Shown piece after piece: positions 1 to 5,437 of a DNA stretch of 5,720 nt. The stretch spans positions 1 through 5,720 of the forward strand of contig JAICTW010000212.1 in NCBI GenBank assembly GCA_025936195.1, given 5' to 3'. This DNA comes from Flavisolibacter sp. (GTDB lineage Bacteria; Bacteroidota; Bacteroidia; Chitinophagales; Chitinophagaceae). The translations under genes were made by a program, and so were the position numbers. The stretch's first letter is position 1. The number at the start of each line of letters is the position of its first letter. The notes beneath the pieces are model-generated. The model worked only from the letters and a program-made list of their open reading frames with translations. It did no database searches and was not told where the DNA came from.

Positions 1-80
1 GTGTCATGAAAAGTTTGGTGGCTGATATCCGCAATCAGCCTTGCATCTTCTATAGTTGCTTCACGAATGACAATATGCAT
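1..80 (-). CDS. GNAT-family N-acetyltransferase, N-terminal fragment (partial at window edge)
   Basis: The minus strand from 80 to the window edge encodes 26 residues beginning MHIVIREATIEDARLIADIS and continuing HQTFHD. A beta strand with I-R-E-A-T, then E-D-A and a helix, is the usual opening of GNAT acetyltransferases (the 'IR.AT.eDa..Ia' pattern), which transfer an acetyl group from acetyl-CoA to an amine. The following QTFHD resembles the start of PaiA/RimI-like members. The acetyl-CoA-binding motif lies outside the window, so the substrate cannot be judged. The ATG at 78-80 is chosen because it places the first beta strand at residues 3-6, as is normal. The frame stays open upstream but has no better ATG nearby. 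The gene is divergent from tadA, with 161 bases between the two starts. No Shine-Dalgarno sequence is seen; a run of T's directly precedes the ATG. The family is fairly secure and the specific function is unknown. Confidence 0.7.
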   Translation of the reverse strand, partial: MHIVIREATIEDARLIADISHQTFHD

Positions 81-241
81 AAAAAAATACTTCAGAACAG
101 CAGGTGTATTTACCCGGACAGCTAATTTAATAGATGATGCGGACTTCTGAATAAAATCGTTGGAAGTGCAGAAACCACTTCATGCAAAGTCGAAAAGGTA
201 AACAAGAAGCCCTCTGCTCTTTTAAAATTATCTTCGTTTTT

Positions 242-679
242 ATGAATGATGAAGATTTTATGCGACAGGCATTGGTGCAGGCGCAACAGGCTTTTGAAGA
301 AGATGAAGTTCCTGTTGGTGCGGTTGTGGTAATTAATAACAAGATCATTGCAAGAGGTTATAACCAGGTGGAGAAATTAAATGATCCTACGGCACATGCA
401 GAGGTCATTGCATTGACTTCTGCCTTTAATAATCTGGGAAGTAAATATTTACCTGAAGCAACTATTTATATAACAGTTGAACCCTGCCTTATGTGTGCCG
501 GTGCTTTGTACTGGAGCAAGATCGGAAGAGTAGTGTACGGCGCTTCCGATGAAAAGAATGGATACCTGCACGTAACTAAAGACAATTCTCCTTTTCATCC
601 CAAAACAGAATTGACAAGAGGTGTACTGAAGGAAGAATGTGCAGAACTGATGAAAACTTTCTTCAGACAAAAGCGATGA
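242..679 (+). CDS. tadA: tRNA-specific adenosine deaminase TadA
   Basis: This 145-residue cytosolic enzyme deaminates adenosine 34 of tRNA-Arg(ACG) to inosine, allowing wobble reading of CGN arginine codons. The cytidine/deoxycytidylate deaminase fold is evident. The zinc site is His52 with proton-shuttling Glu54 (T-A-H-A-E), plus Cys82 and Cys85 in E-P-C-L-M-C. The N-terminal part has the family's E-V-P-V-G-A-V-V-V strand (22-30) and the N41/D48-P49-T50 region. The C-terminal helix ends with M-K-T-F-F-R-Q-K-R, typical of TadA rather than of nucleoside or guanine deaminases. The reading frame is open back to an ATG at 182, but those 20 extra residues (M-Q-S-R-K-G...) match nothing in the family. 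ATG 242 gives the normal start M-N-D-E-D-F-M-R-Q-A-L. The gene is divergent from the GNAT gene and converges on the lamin-tail gene 31 bases downstream. No terminator hairpin is visible in that gap. It appears intact with all catalytic residues present. Confidence 0.95.
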   Translation: MNDEDFMRQALVQAQQAFEEDEVPVGAVVVINNKIIARGYNQVEKLNDPTAHAEVIALTSAFNNLGSKYLPEATIYITVEPCLMCAGALYWSKIGRVVYGASDEKNGYLHVTKDNSPFHPKTELTRGVLKEECAELMKTFFRQKR

Positions 680-710
680 TGTGAATTATTTATGGTTCCA
701 TTGTAATCGA

Positions 711-2426
711 CTAATTCAGTTTTCTTGCCAGCACCACTGTATTCTTAAACTGCTTTTTCTTTCCCTGCAGATTAAAAATTTCCGTGTAGATGATGTAAGT
801 ACCAGAGGGGAGCCTTTGTGCACTTTCATTTAATCCATCCCAATGCCAGCTTCCTTTTAAACCAAGCAATGCATTCTTTACAAAATATCTTACCAATCTT
901 CCATTCGCATCAAAAATGGTGATATTGGCAACATAACCTGGTTCTGTTACCTGATAACTGATTGTAACAATATCATCATGTCCATCATTGTCGGGAGAAA
1001 ATATTTTTGGATTTATATCAATCGTTGCACTTAACGTGTTTATTTGTTTATACTGCGAATTTTTATACGTTGGTGTTCCATAGCCTGCAGTGGAAGCAGC
1101 CGAATGCCAGTTGCTTTGTTTTTGTGAAGAATCATTCGGATCAATTCTTTCCAGTGATATACCTTCATCATTGCTGATCAAACCAAAATGCCATTTTTCA
1201 GAATAAGAAACTTCATCTACAACATTGCCCTGCGAATTCGTGATAACCACAGTTCCCTTATCATCGGGATAAGAAGGCAATGCAGGAATAACTAAAATAT
1301 TTTGAGGATTCCGAGCCATGTATTCATGCCGCAAAGAGGAAGCGTCTTCTGTAACAACCATGTAATCATCAGGAAAAATATAAAATGGTGTTTCGCATAG
1401 TTTTTTAATTGAGCTCAATGCACTGGAAGAACTTCTGTTAGCAATGTAAAGTTTGTTGGCATCAATGATCTTATTACTTCTGTTATAAACTTCTACATAG
1501 TCATAAGCATTGGGTCGCGGATTGAAAAGAATTTCGTTGATAACAATATCATTTGATAGAGCTTCTTCTGCAAGTGCCGCTTTAGCTTTGTTATAAACAC
1601 CAATGAGATTGCCCTTGCAATCACTTATATTTTTCACTGTAAGCGTATAGGTTGTTTGCTTTTGTAATGGTGTTGAAAGTTTTAAAATCACAGTATTAAA
1701 CAAAGGTGTTTGCGGGAAAGCAGAATTCAGATTGATGTTTTTGTCAAAAGAATAATTGGAAACAATACTTGCCGATATACTGTCTAAAGGCTCATCAAAT
1801 AAAGCAATAATCGTTACGCTGTCTACACTATATGTTCGCACCAATTGCGGCGGAGCTAAATCGTCATTTATTCCATCAACAGAATTTTTCTTTCCCGGTG
1901 TTCCTCCCTTTGCATCAATGCTTACTTTCCAGTTATTCCTTCCGCTGCATGGATTTTTTAGGTCTATCATTTCCAAACTCCAACCACCATCCTTTTTCAC
2001 ATCATTTTGGTACCAGTCAATTGAATAACTCACCGCATGAATAATTTTTCCCTGGGGCGATTTTAAGGAGAGCAGGTCGCCGTCATTATCTAAAGAGGGA
2101 AAGCTGGTAACACCAATAGTTCTTCCAAAAACGGAAAATATTGCCGCGTTGCCAGTTGAACAAAGAATAACAATACTATCGGGTTGAATCGTAAAGTTGG
2201 TGTTGATCGTTCCTGTTGATGTTGCATCGCTTAATTTCCATCCGTTCAAATTGAACGCCGTTGAAGACACATTTTTGATCTCGATGTATTCAGCATTCGG
2301 CAAGCCCACAGCCGGCGATGGATCGGCCATGATCTCTGTAATGACCAGGTCAAACCTGTTGGCGGTTTGTGCATGGGCAATAAAAGGAATCGCCAATACA
2401 ATAAGCAGTAGTTTTTTCCGAAGCAT
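711..2426 (-). CDS. Secreted protein with two lamin-tail domains and a FlgD-like C-terminal domain
   Basis: This 571-residue protein starts with a Sec signal peptide: M-L-R-K-K, a hydrophobic stretch (6-16) and A-H-A at 17-19, probably cleaved before Gln20. It is not a lipoprotein. Lamin-tail domain 1 spans about 27-180 (I-T-E-I-M-A-D-P-S at 29-37, E-Y-I-E-I-K-N at 46-52, closing with W-S-L-E-M-I-D and G-G-T-P-G-K-K-N). An Ig-like region at about 190-285 resembles SbsA-type bacterial Ig domains (A-P-P-Q-L, F-D-E-P-L-D, T-Y-T-L-T-V-K-N-I-S-D). Lamin-tail domain 2 spans about 293-457 (I-N-E-I-L-F-N-P-R-P, Y-V-E-V-Y-N, I-S-L-E-R-I-D-P, Y-G-T-P-T). The end (about 468-571) is FlgD-Ig/CHU_C-like: F-S-P-D-N-D-G-H-D-D at 476-485, I-F-D-A-N-G-R-L-V, W-D-G, L-P-S-G-T-Y and a final T-V-V-L-A-R-K. 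Such ends occur on type IX secretion substrates, so export to the cell surface or medium is inferred. No catalytic motif is seen; an adhesive or structural role is likely. The gene is transcribed alone. Confidence 0.88.
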   Translation of the reverse strand: MLRKKLLLIVLAIPFIAHAQTANRFDLVITEIMADPSPAVGLPNAEYIEIKNVSSTAFNLNGWKLSDATSTGTINTNFTIQPDSIVILCSTGNAAIFSVFGRTIGVTSFPSLDNDGDLLSLKSPQGKIIHAVSYSIDWYQNDVKKDGGWSLEMIDLKNPCSGRNNWKVSIDAKGGTPGKKNSVDGINDDLAPPQLVRTYSVDSVTIIALFDEPLDSISASIVSNYSFDKNINLNSAFPQTPLFNTVILKLSTPLQKQTTYTLTVKNISDCKGNLIGVYNKAKAALAEEALSNDIVINEILFNPRPNAYDYVEVYNRSNKIIDANKLYIANRSSSSALSSIKKLCETPFYIFPDDYMVVTEDASSLRHEYMARNPQNILVIPALPSYPDDKGTVVITNSQGNVVDEVSYSEKWHFGLISNDEGISLERIDPNDSSQKQSNWHSAASTAGYGTPTYKNSQYKQINTLSATIDINPKIFSPDNDGHDDIVTISYQVTEPGYVANITIFDANGRLVRYFVKNALLGLKGSWHWDGLNESAQRLPSGTYIIYTEIFNLQGKKKQFKNTVVLARKLN

Positions 2427-2467
2427 GAAGATTAAATGTAAAAAGTATAATTAAAGATCACAATGAA

Positions 2468-2499
2468 TTTGGAAGGAAAAACTTTTCGCATTACATTCG
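2468..2499 (+). promoter_or_regulatory. Candidate Bacteroidota-type promoter for the asd leader
   Basis: TTTG at 2468-2471 is followed after 20 bases by TACATTCG at 2492-2499. The known Bacteroidota consensus is TTTG (or TTG) at -33 and TAnnTTTG at -7, separated by about 19-21 bases; the -7 box here matches 7 of 8 positions. Transcription would begin near 2504-2507, so the asd mRNA would include the hairpin and terminator described below. No comparable -33/-7 pair is visible in the 51 bases between that terminator and the asd start codon. The match is by eye and these short motifs occur by chance. Confidence 0.5.
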
Positions 2500-2507
2500 C
2501 TGCCACA

Positions 2508-2570
2508 ATGCAAAAAATAAAACATACAAAACGTACAAAGAAACAGTTTCTTCAAAAGGAAGGTGTGTAA
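2508..2570 (+). CDS. Possible 20-residue leader peptide upstream of asd
   Basis: ATG at 2508 opens a 20-codon frame beginning MQKIKHTKRTKK and ending in K-E-G-V before TAA at 2568-2570. Ten of 20 residues are Lys (6), Thr (2), Ile or Met, which are the end products of the pathway that Asd feeds. The codons AAG-GAA-GGT overlap the GGAAGG element proposed to pair with the terminator. A ribosome stalled on the Lys/Thr codons (about 2529-2543) would leave that element free, while one reaching the stop codon would cover it. The same frame is open back to an ATG at 2463 (35 codons). That start would precede the predicted transcription start, whereas ATG 2508 would be nearly leaderless. The region is A-rich, which by itself favours Lys and Thr codons, so translation is uncertain. 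Confidence 0.25.
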   Translation: MQKIKHTKRTKKQFLQKEGV

Positions 2571-2596
2571 CGTTTTCGTATGTTCAAAATAAGTAC

Positions 2597-2626
2597 AGGC
2601 CTTCCCGAACCGGAAGGCCTTTTTTT
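2597..2626 (+). terminator. Intrinsic terminator upstream of asd
   Basis: AGGCCTTCC (2597-2605) and GGAAGGCCT (2612-2620) form a perfect 9-bp, GC-rich stem with a six-base CGAACC loop, followed by seven T's (2620-2626). It points in the same direction as asd and lies 51 bases before its ATG. No convincing full-length gene precedes it on the plus strand, which suggests a conditional (attenuator) terminator or the end of a short RNA. On the minus strand the hairpin is not followed by a T run. Confidence 0.88.
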
Positions 2627-2628
2627 AT

Positions 2629-2652
2629 CCGCCGAAGCTTAGCAAAGGCGGG
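2629..2652 (+). repeat. Short GC-rich hairpin element, possibly a dispersed repeat
   Basis: CCGCC (2629-2633) pairs with GGCGG (2647-2651). Inside, GC (2637-2638) can pair with GC (2642-2643) around a TTA loop, leaving purine-rich GAA/AAA internal loops. It starts two bases after the terminator's T run and ends 25 bases before the asd ATG. It is followed by GAATTTTTA, so it could act as a weak second terminator. From memory, similar CCGCC-GAAGC-...-GGCGG elements recur between genes in some Bacteroidota genomes. There is only one copy in this window, so the repeat status is unproven. Confidence 0.4.
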
Positions 2653-2677
2653 AATTTTTAAACTTAAAACAAACAAA

Positions 2678-3694
2678 ATGAAAGTTGCAGTAGTTGGCGC
2701 CACCGGCCTTGTAGGTACAAAAATGTTGCAGGTACTTGCTGAAAGAAATTTTCCTGTTGATGAATTAATTCCGGTTGCTTCCGAAAAATCGGTTGGTAAG
2801 GAAGTGGAATTTAAAGGAAAGAAGTATAAGGTTGTGAGCATGGAAGACGCTATTGCTGCAAAGCCGCAGGTGGCTTTATTCTCTGCCGGAGGCAGTACTT
2901 CATTGCAATGGGCTCCCAAATTTGCGGAGGCAGGAATAACCGTTGTTGATAATTCTTCAGCGTGGAGAATGGATCCTGCAAAACCGTTGGTAGTTCCTGA
3001 AGTAAATGCAAATGTGTTGACAAGCAACGATAAGATCATTGCCAATCCCAATTGTTCTACTATTCAAATGGTGGTGGCACTGCAGCCGCTGCATAAAAAA
3101 TATAAGATCAAAAGAGTGGTTGTTTCCACTTATCAAAGTGTAACCGGCACCGGTAAAAAAGCGGTTGACCAGTTGTTCAATGAAAGAGACGGGAAAGAAG
3201 GTGAGATGGCATACAAATATCAGATTGACTTGAATGCTTTGCCGCAAATTGATGTTTTTCTTGACAACGGTTACACCAAAGAAGAAATGAAAATGGTGAA
3301 TGAAACCAAAAAGATCATGGGTGATGATTCCATTCGTGTTACGGCAACTACGGTTCGCATTCCGGTAATGGGCGGACACAGCGAAAGTGTGAACATCGAG
3401 TTTGAAAATGATTTCGATCTGAATGAATTAAGGCAGATTTTAAGTGAAGCTCCAGGCATTGTATTGCAGGATGATCCTTCCAAACAAGTTTACCCCATGC
3501 CTTTGTGGGCTCATGAAAAAGATGAAGTGTTTGTGGGAAGAATTCGCAGAGATGAAACACAACCCAACACATTAAACATGTGGATCGTTAGTGATAATCT
3601 TCGCAAAGGTGCTGCTACGAACGCAGTACAGATTGCAGAATACTTGGTGCAAAAAGGAATTCTGAAAAATCAAAAAGAAGCGGCTGCCGTATAA
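2678..3694 (+). CDS. asd: Aspartate-semialdehyde dehydrogenase
   Basis: This 338-residue cytosolic enzyme reduces L-aspartyl-4-phosphate to L-aspartate-4-semialdehyde with NADPH. It is the branch-point step feeding lysine/diaminopimelate, threonine, methionine and isoleucine synthesis. The N-terminus is the Rossmann motif V-V-G-A-T-G-L-V-G (5-13). F-S-A-G-G-S (68-73) contacts the cofactor, and N92-S-S-A-W-R97 supplies phosphate-binding residues. The catalytic thiol is Cys126 in N-P-N-C-S-T, and the general base is His234 in R-I-P-V-M-G-G-H-S-E-S. The dimer-domain motif T-Y-Q-S-V-T-G-T-G (151-159) is present. Length and sequence match the shorter class shared by Gram-positives and Bacteroidota rather than the roughly 367-residue E. 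coli type. ATG 2678 sits directly before the Rossmann strand; the preceding AAAACAAACAAA lacks a Shine-Dalgarno sequence, as is usual in this phylum. Expression is probably controlled by the leader at 2505-2626. It converges on the lipoprotein gene. No defects are seen. Confidence 0.97.
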   Translation: MKVAVVGATGLVGTKMLQVLAERNFPVDELIPVASEKSVGKEVEFKGKKYKVVSMEDAIAAKPQVALFSAGGSTSLQWAPKFAEAGITVVDNSSAWRMDPAKPLVVPEVNANVLTSNDKIIANPNCSTIQMVVALQPLHKKYKIKRVVVSTYQSVTGTGKKAVDQLFNERDGKEGEMAYKYQIDLNALPQIDVFLDNGYTKEEMKMVNETKKIMGDDSIRVTATTVRIPVMGGHSESVNIEFENDFDLNELRQILSEAPGIVLQDDPSKQVYPMPLWAHEKDEVFVGRIRRDETQPNTLNMWIVSDNLRKGAATNAVQIAEYLVQKGILKNQKEAAAV

Positions 3695-3712
3695 GAAAGT
3701 TGATGGGTTAGT

Positions 3713-3749
3713 AAAAACAAAGGCGGCAGTAAATTTTACTTGCCGCCTT
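3713..3749 (-). terminator. Terminator between convergent asd and lipoprotein genes
   Basis: AAGGCGGCA (3720-3728) pairs with TGCCGCCTT (3741-3749). After one bulged T (3740), GTAA pairs with TTAC around a short loop, giving 13 pairs in all. Read on the minus strand, the stem is followed by TTTGTTTTT (3721 down to 3713), making a good terminator 18 bases past the lipoprotein stop codon. On the plus strand it lies 25 bases past the asd stop and may also end asd, but no T run follows there. Confidence 0.75.
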
Positions 3750-3767
3750 AATGTCTTCCGGTGAATT

Positions 3768-4454
3768 TTATCGTCTTTTCCTGTAAGGAAAATGTCTTCC
3801 AAAATCATCAGTGATTTCATCAATCACCCGTTCAGATGAAACGTTGTAATTACTGCTTCCCCTGTAATCATCATTCCATAAAGTTTGGTTATTGCTGACC
3901 ACATTGCAGGAAGCGTAAATGTCATTGGTTTTGTCGGGCACATTAGGAATGAATTTTCCAACGTTGCCAATTTGATACAAAACCTGTTTGCCATAACTTA
4001 CTCCCATGGAAGCCAGGTCACTCATGTATCGTTTCTTTTGAATTCGCATGCGAACCACTGCATCCACACCTAAAATCTTCGCAAGCTTCTTATCATCTTC
4101 TCTCCATGAGTCACGAATAGAAATGTTGTTGTCTTCGAGTAATTTTTGTGTAGTGCTGATGTCCTGAACGCCAACAGCAGTATAATAATTTTGTGTGTTT
4201 GCATATCTGAGAATACTATTGGCCAAATAGTTTTCAAACATTTTGCTTTCGGTTTCTTCAATCTTTGCAATATCATCTGCAGTTATATCTTTCGGTTGCG
4301 TTCCGGTAAAGATCATTTCGGCAGGCAGAACAGCAATTAATTTATGATGTGCTGTTTGCTGATCAAAATAGGAAGTGACGTAACGCTTATGAGAACATGA
4401 TGCAAAGACTATAATGGCTAAAACAGTAGCTGTAGTGAGTAGATTTTTTTTCAT
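3768..4454 (-). CDS. Putative lipoprotein of unknown function, LpoB/CsgG-like fold suspected
   Basis: The 228-residue product begins with a lipoprotein signal: M-K-K-N, a hydrophobic core (8-17) and F-A-S-C, with Cys20 as the likely lipidated residue. Phe at -3 is atypical but the motif is otherwise good. The residues after Cys20 (S-H-K-R-Y) are basic and lack the acidic surface-export signal known in some Bacteroidota lipoproteins, so a periplasm-facing location is inferred. The mature part has the order strand K-L-I-A-V-L-P (38-44), a long helix (about 57-86), strand Y-T-A-V-G-V-Q-D (91-98), helix T-T-Q-K-L-L-E (101-107), and L-A-K-I-L-G-V-D-A-V-V (124-134). This order is common to small envelope lipoproteins such as GNA1162, LpoB and the CsgG core. 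The C-terminus is basic and hydrophilic (Y-R-K-R-R). No catalytic residues are recognised. It lies downstream of, and on the same strand as, the dehydrogenase gene with 90 bases between them. Function is unknown; the fold suggestion is tentative. Confidence 0.75.
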   Translation of the reverse strand: MKKNLLTTATVLAIIVFASCSHKRYVTSYFDQQTAHHKLIAVLPAEMIFTGTQPKDITADDIAKIEETESKMFENYLANSILRYANTQNYYTAVGVQDISTTQKLLEDNNISIRDSWREDDKKLAKILGVDAVVRMRIQKKRYMSDLASMGVSYGKQVLYQIGNVGKFIPNVPDKTNDIYASCNVVSNNQTLWNDDYRGSSNYNVSSERVIDEITDDFGRHFPYRKRR

Positions 4455-4544
4455 AAGGAACGGTTTAGTACTACAACGTTAATGCACACACAGTTTATTT
4501 CATAATGTCTTAACATTTTTTATTGTTGCAACTATGCAAAAACA

Positions 4545-5381
4545 TCATTGTTCATAAACTGTATTGATTGCAATTGCTTCATTTGCAGCAATATCTTTCT
4601 CCACTGCTGCCAGCTTTGCTCTCATGCCTTGTATAGTTACTTTACCCAGTGGCAAACGTAAATTTTCTTTATTGCTGTGAACATAGTCAACAATTGCCTT
4701 AGCTGCTTTCACGGGATCGCCTTCCTGTTTGCCATTCATTTCCTGCTGATATTTATACATATTTCCAACAGTCGTATTTTGATACGCTTCTATTTTGTTT
4801 TGCGCATTCTTCATGGAACCAGCTAAGAACTGTGTTCTGAATGGTCCCGGTTCAACAATGGTTAGCTTAATTCCAAACGGCGCTGCTTCCTGTGCCAATG
4901 CCTCACTAAAACCTTCCAAAGCAAACTTGCTTGCATTATAAATTCCAAAACCTGCTGTTGCTCTGAATCCTGCCTGTGATGAAATTTGAACGATATGTCC
5001 TGAACCTTGCTTGCGCATAATGGGCAGGATTGCTTTTGTGACTGCAACAGCGCCAAAGAAATTCGTTTCCATTTGTTGCCTGATCTCTTCCAATGAAAAT
5101 TCTTCAATAGCACCAATGGTCCCATAGCCTGCGTTGTTCACCAGTATATCAATCCTTCCGAATTGATCAATGGCTTGTTGAAGTGCTGCAGGAATTTTTT
5201 CTGCTTGCGTTACATCCAGCACAATGCCCAGGCCATTGCCCTTATGCTGTTGAGAAAATGAATTTGCTTGTTCTGCTTTGCGAAACGTGGCGGCAACTTT
5301 ATCGCCGCTTTCAATGATTGCTTTTGTCAGTTCTGCGCCGAAGCCGCTGGACGCTCCTGTAATGAACCAGATCTTTGCCAT
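4545..5381 (-). CDS. Classical short-chain dehydrogenase/reductase (SDR), NADP(H)-type
   Basis: This 278-residue cytosolic oxidoreductase acts on an alcohol/carbonyl substrate that cannot be named from sequence. The Rossmann cofactor motif T-G-A-S-S-G-F-G is at 8-15. Arg34 just after the second strand suggests NADP(H) rather than NAD(H). Asp56 in L-D-V-T binds adenine, and N-N-A-G is at 82-85. The catalytic tetrad is Asn107, Ser135 (I-S-S-Q-A-G), Tyr148 and Lys152 (Y-N-A-S-K). P-G-P at 178-180 matches the usual P-G motif. It resembles the 17-beta-hydroxysteroid-dehydrogenase-like group of bacterial SDRs. The frame extends upstream to an ATG at 5411, but ATG 5381 puts M-A-K-I-W-F-I-T-G-A at the normal distance from the glycine motif. 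A possible -7 box (GAACTTTG, complement of 5409-5416, 7 of 8 matches) would start transcription downstream of 5411, also favouring 5381. The unknown gene upstream ends 56 bases away on the same strand, so co-transcription is possible. All catalytic residues are present. Confidence 0.93.
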   Translation of the reverse strand: MAKIWFITGASSGFGAELTKAIIESGDKVAATFRKAEQANSFSQQHKGNGLGIVLDVTQAEKIPAALQQAIDQFGRIDILVNNAGYGTIGAIEEFSLEEIRQQMETNFFGAVAVTKAILPIMRKQGSGHIVQISSQAGFRATAGFGIYNASKFALEGFSEALAQEAAPFGIKLTIVEPGPFRTQFLAGSMKNAQNKIEAYQNTTVGNMYKYQQEMNGKQEGDPVKAAKAIVDYVHSNKENLRLPLGKVTIQGMRAKLAAVEKDIAANEAIAINTVYEQ

Positions 5382-5437
5382 AGTGTTTTGTTTGAATAAG
5401 AAAGAGAGCAAAGTTCAAAAAACAAGCCGATGAAAGA

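Larger units (their letters stand above)
2505..2626 (+). ncRNA. Structured 5' leader of asd: candidate transcription attenuator
   Basis: The predicted leader RNA contains a long imperfect hairpin. Bases 2521-2527 pair with 2578-2584 (AACATAC/GTATGTT), 2528-2534 with 2570-2576 (AAAACGT/ACGTTTT), and 2535-2537 with 2566-2568, leaving C2577 and A2569 as bulges. This gives 17 pairs around a 28-base loop. The loop holds GGAAGG at 2558-2563, which is complementary to CCTTCC at 2600-2605, the 5' arm of the terminator. Pairing there would block the terminator and, if the hairpin remained, form an H-type pseudoknot. A small weak stem (AAGAAA/TTTCTT, 2538-2552) lies inside the loop. A 20-codon frame (2508-2570) ends inside the hairpin's 3' arm. 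Such competing structures upstream of an amino acid biosynthesis gene fit attenuation, whether ribosome-mediated or ligand-sensed. The alternative is a free-standing small RNA of about 120 bases ending at the terminator. I do not recognise it as a known riboswitch such as the lysine class, which is larger. Confidence 0.5.

Noticed and set aside
229..236. TATCTTCG as a -7 promoter box for tadA
   Set aside because: It matches 7 of 8 positions of the Bacteroidota -7 consensus, but there is no TTTG or TTG at the -33 position and the transcript would start on the ATG itself.
182..241. N-terminal 20-residue extension of tadA from ATG 182
   Set aside because: The extra residues have no counterpart in the TadA family, and ATG 242 gives the normal N-terminus directly before the first helix.
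2505..2626. Lysine riboswitch upstream of asd
   Set aside because: The lysine riboswitch is a roughly 170-base five-helix junction with conserved loops; this leader is shorter and has one long hairpin plus the terminator.
2584..3051. Long minus-strand open frame overlapping asd, and similar frames opposite the other genes
   Set aside because: The translations lack any recognisable motif and lie wholly opposite well-supported genes; they are shadows of coding sequence on the other strand.
4474..4481. TAACGTTG (minus strand) as a -7 promoter box for the lipoprotein gene
   Set aside because: It matches 7 of 8 positions but lacks a -33 partner at the expected spacing, so it is indistinguishable from chance in AT-rich DNA.
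4502..4540. Small hairpins between the SDR stop and the lipoprotein start (AATGT/ACATT and TTGCA/TGCAA)
   Set aside because: The stems are only five AT-rich base pairs each, too weak to call a terminator. The two genes may be co-transcribed.
5382..5411. Ten-residue upstream extension of the SDR from ATG 5411
   Set aside because: ATG 5381 places the glycine-rich motif at the usual distance, and a possible -7 box at 5409-5416 would start transcription downstream of 5411.
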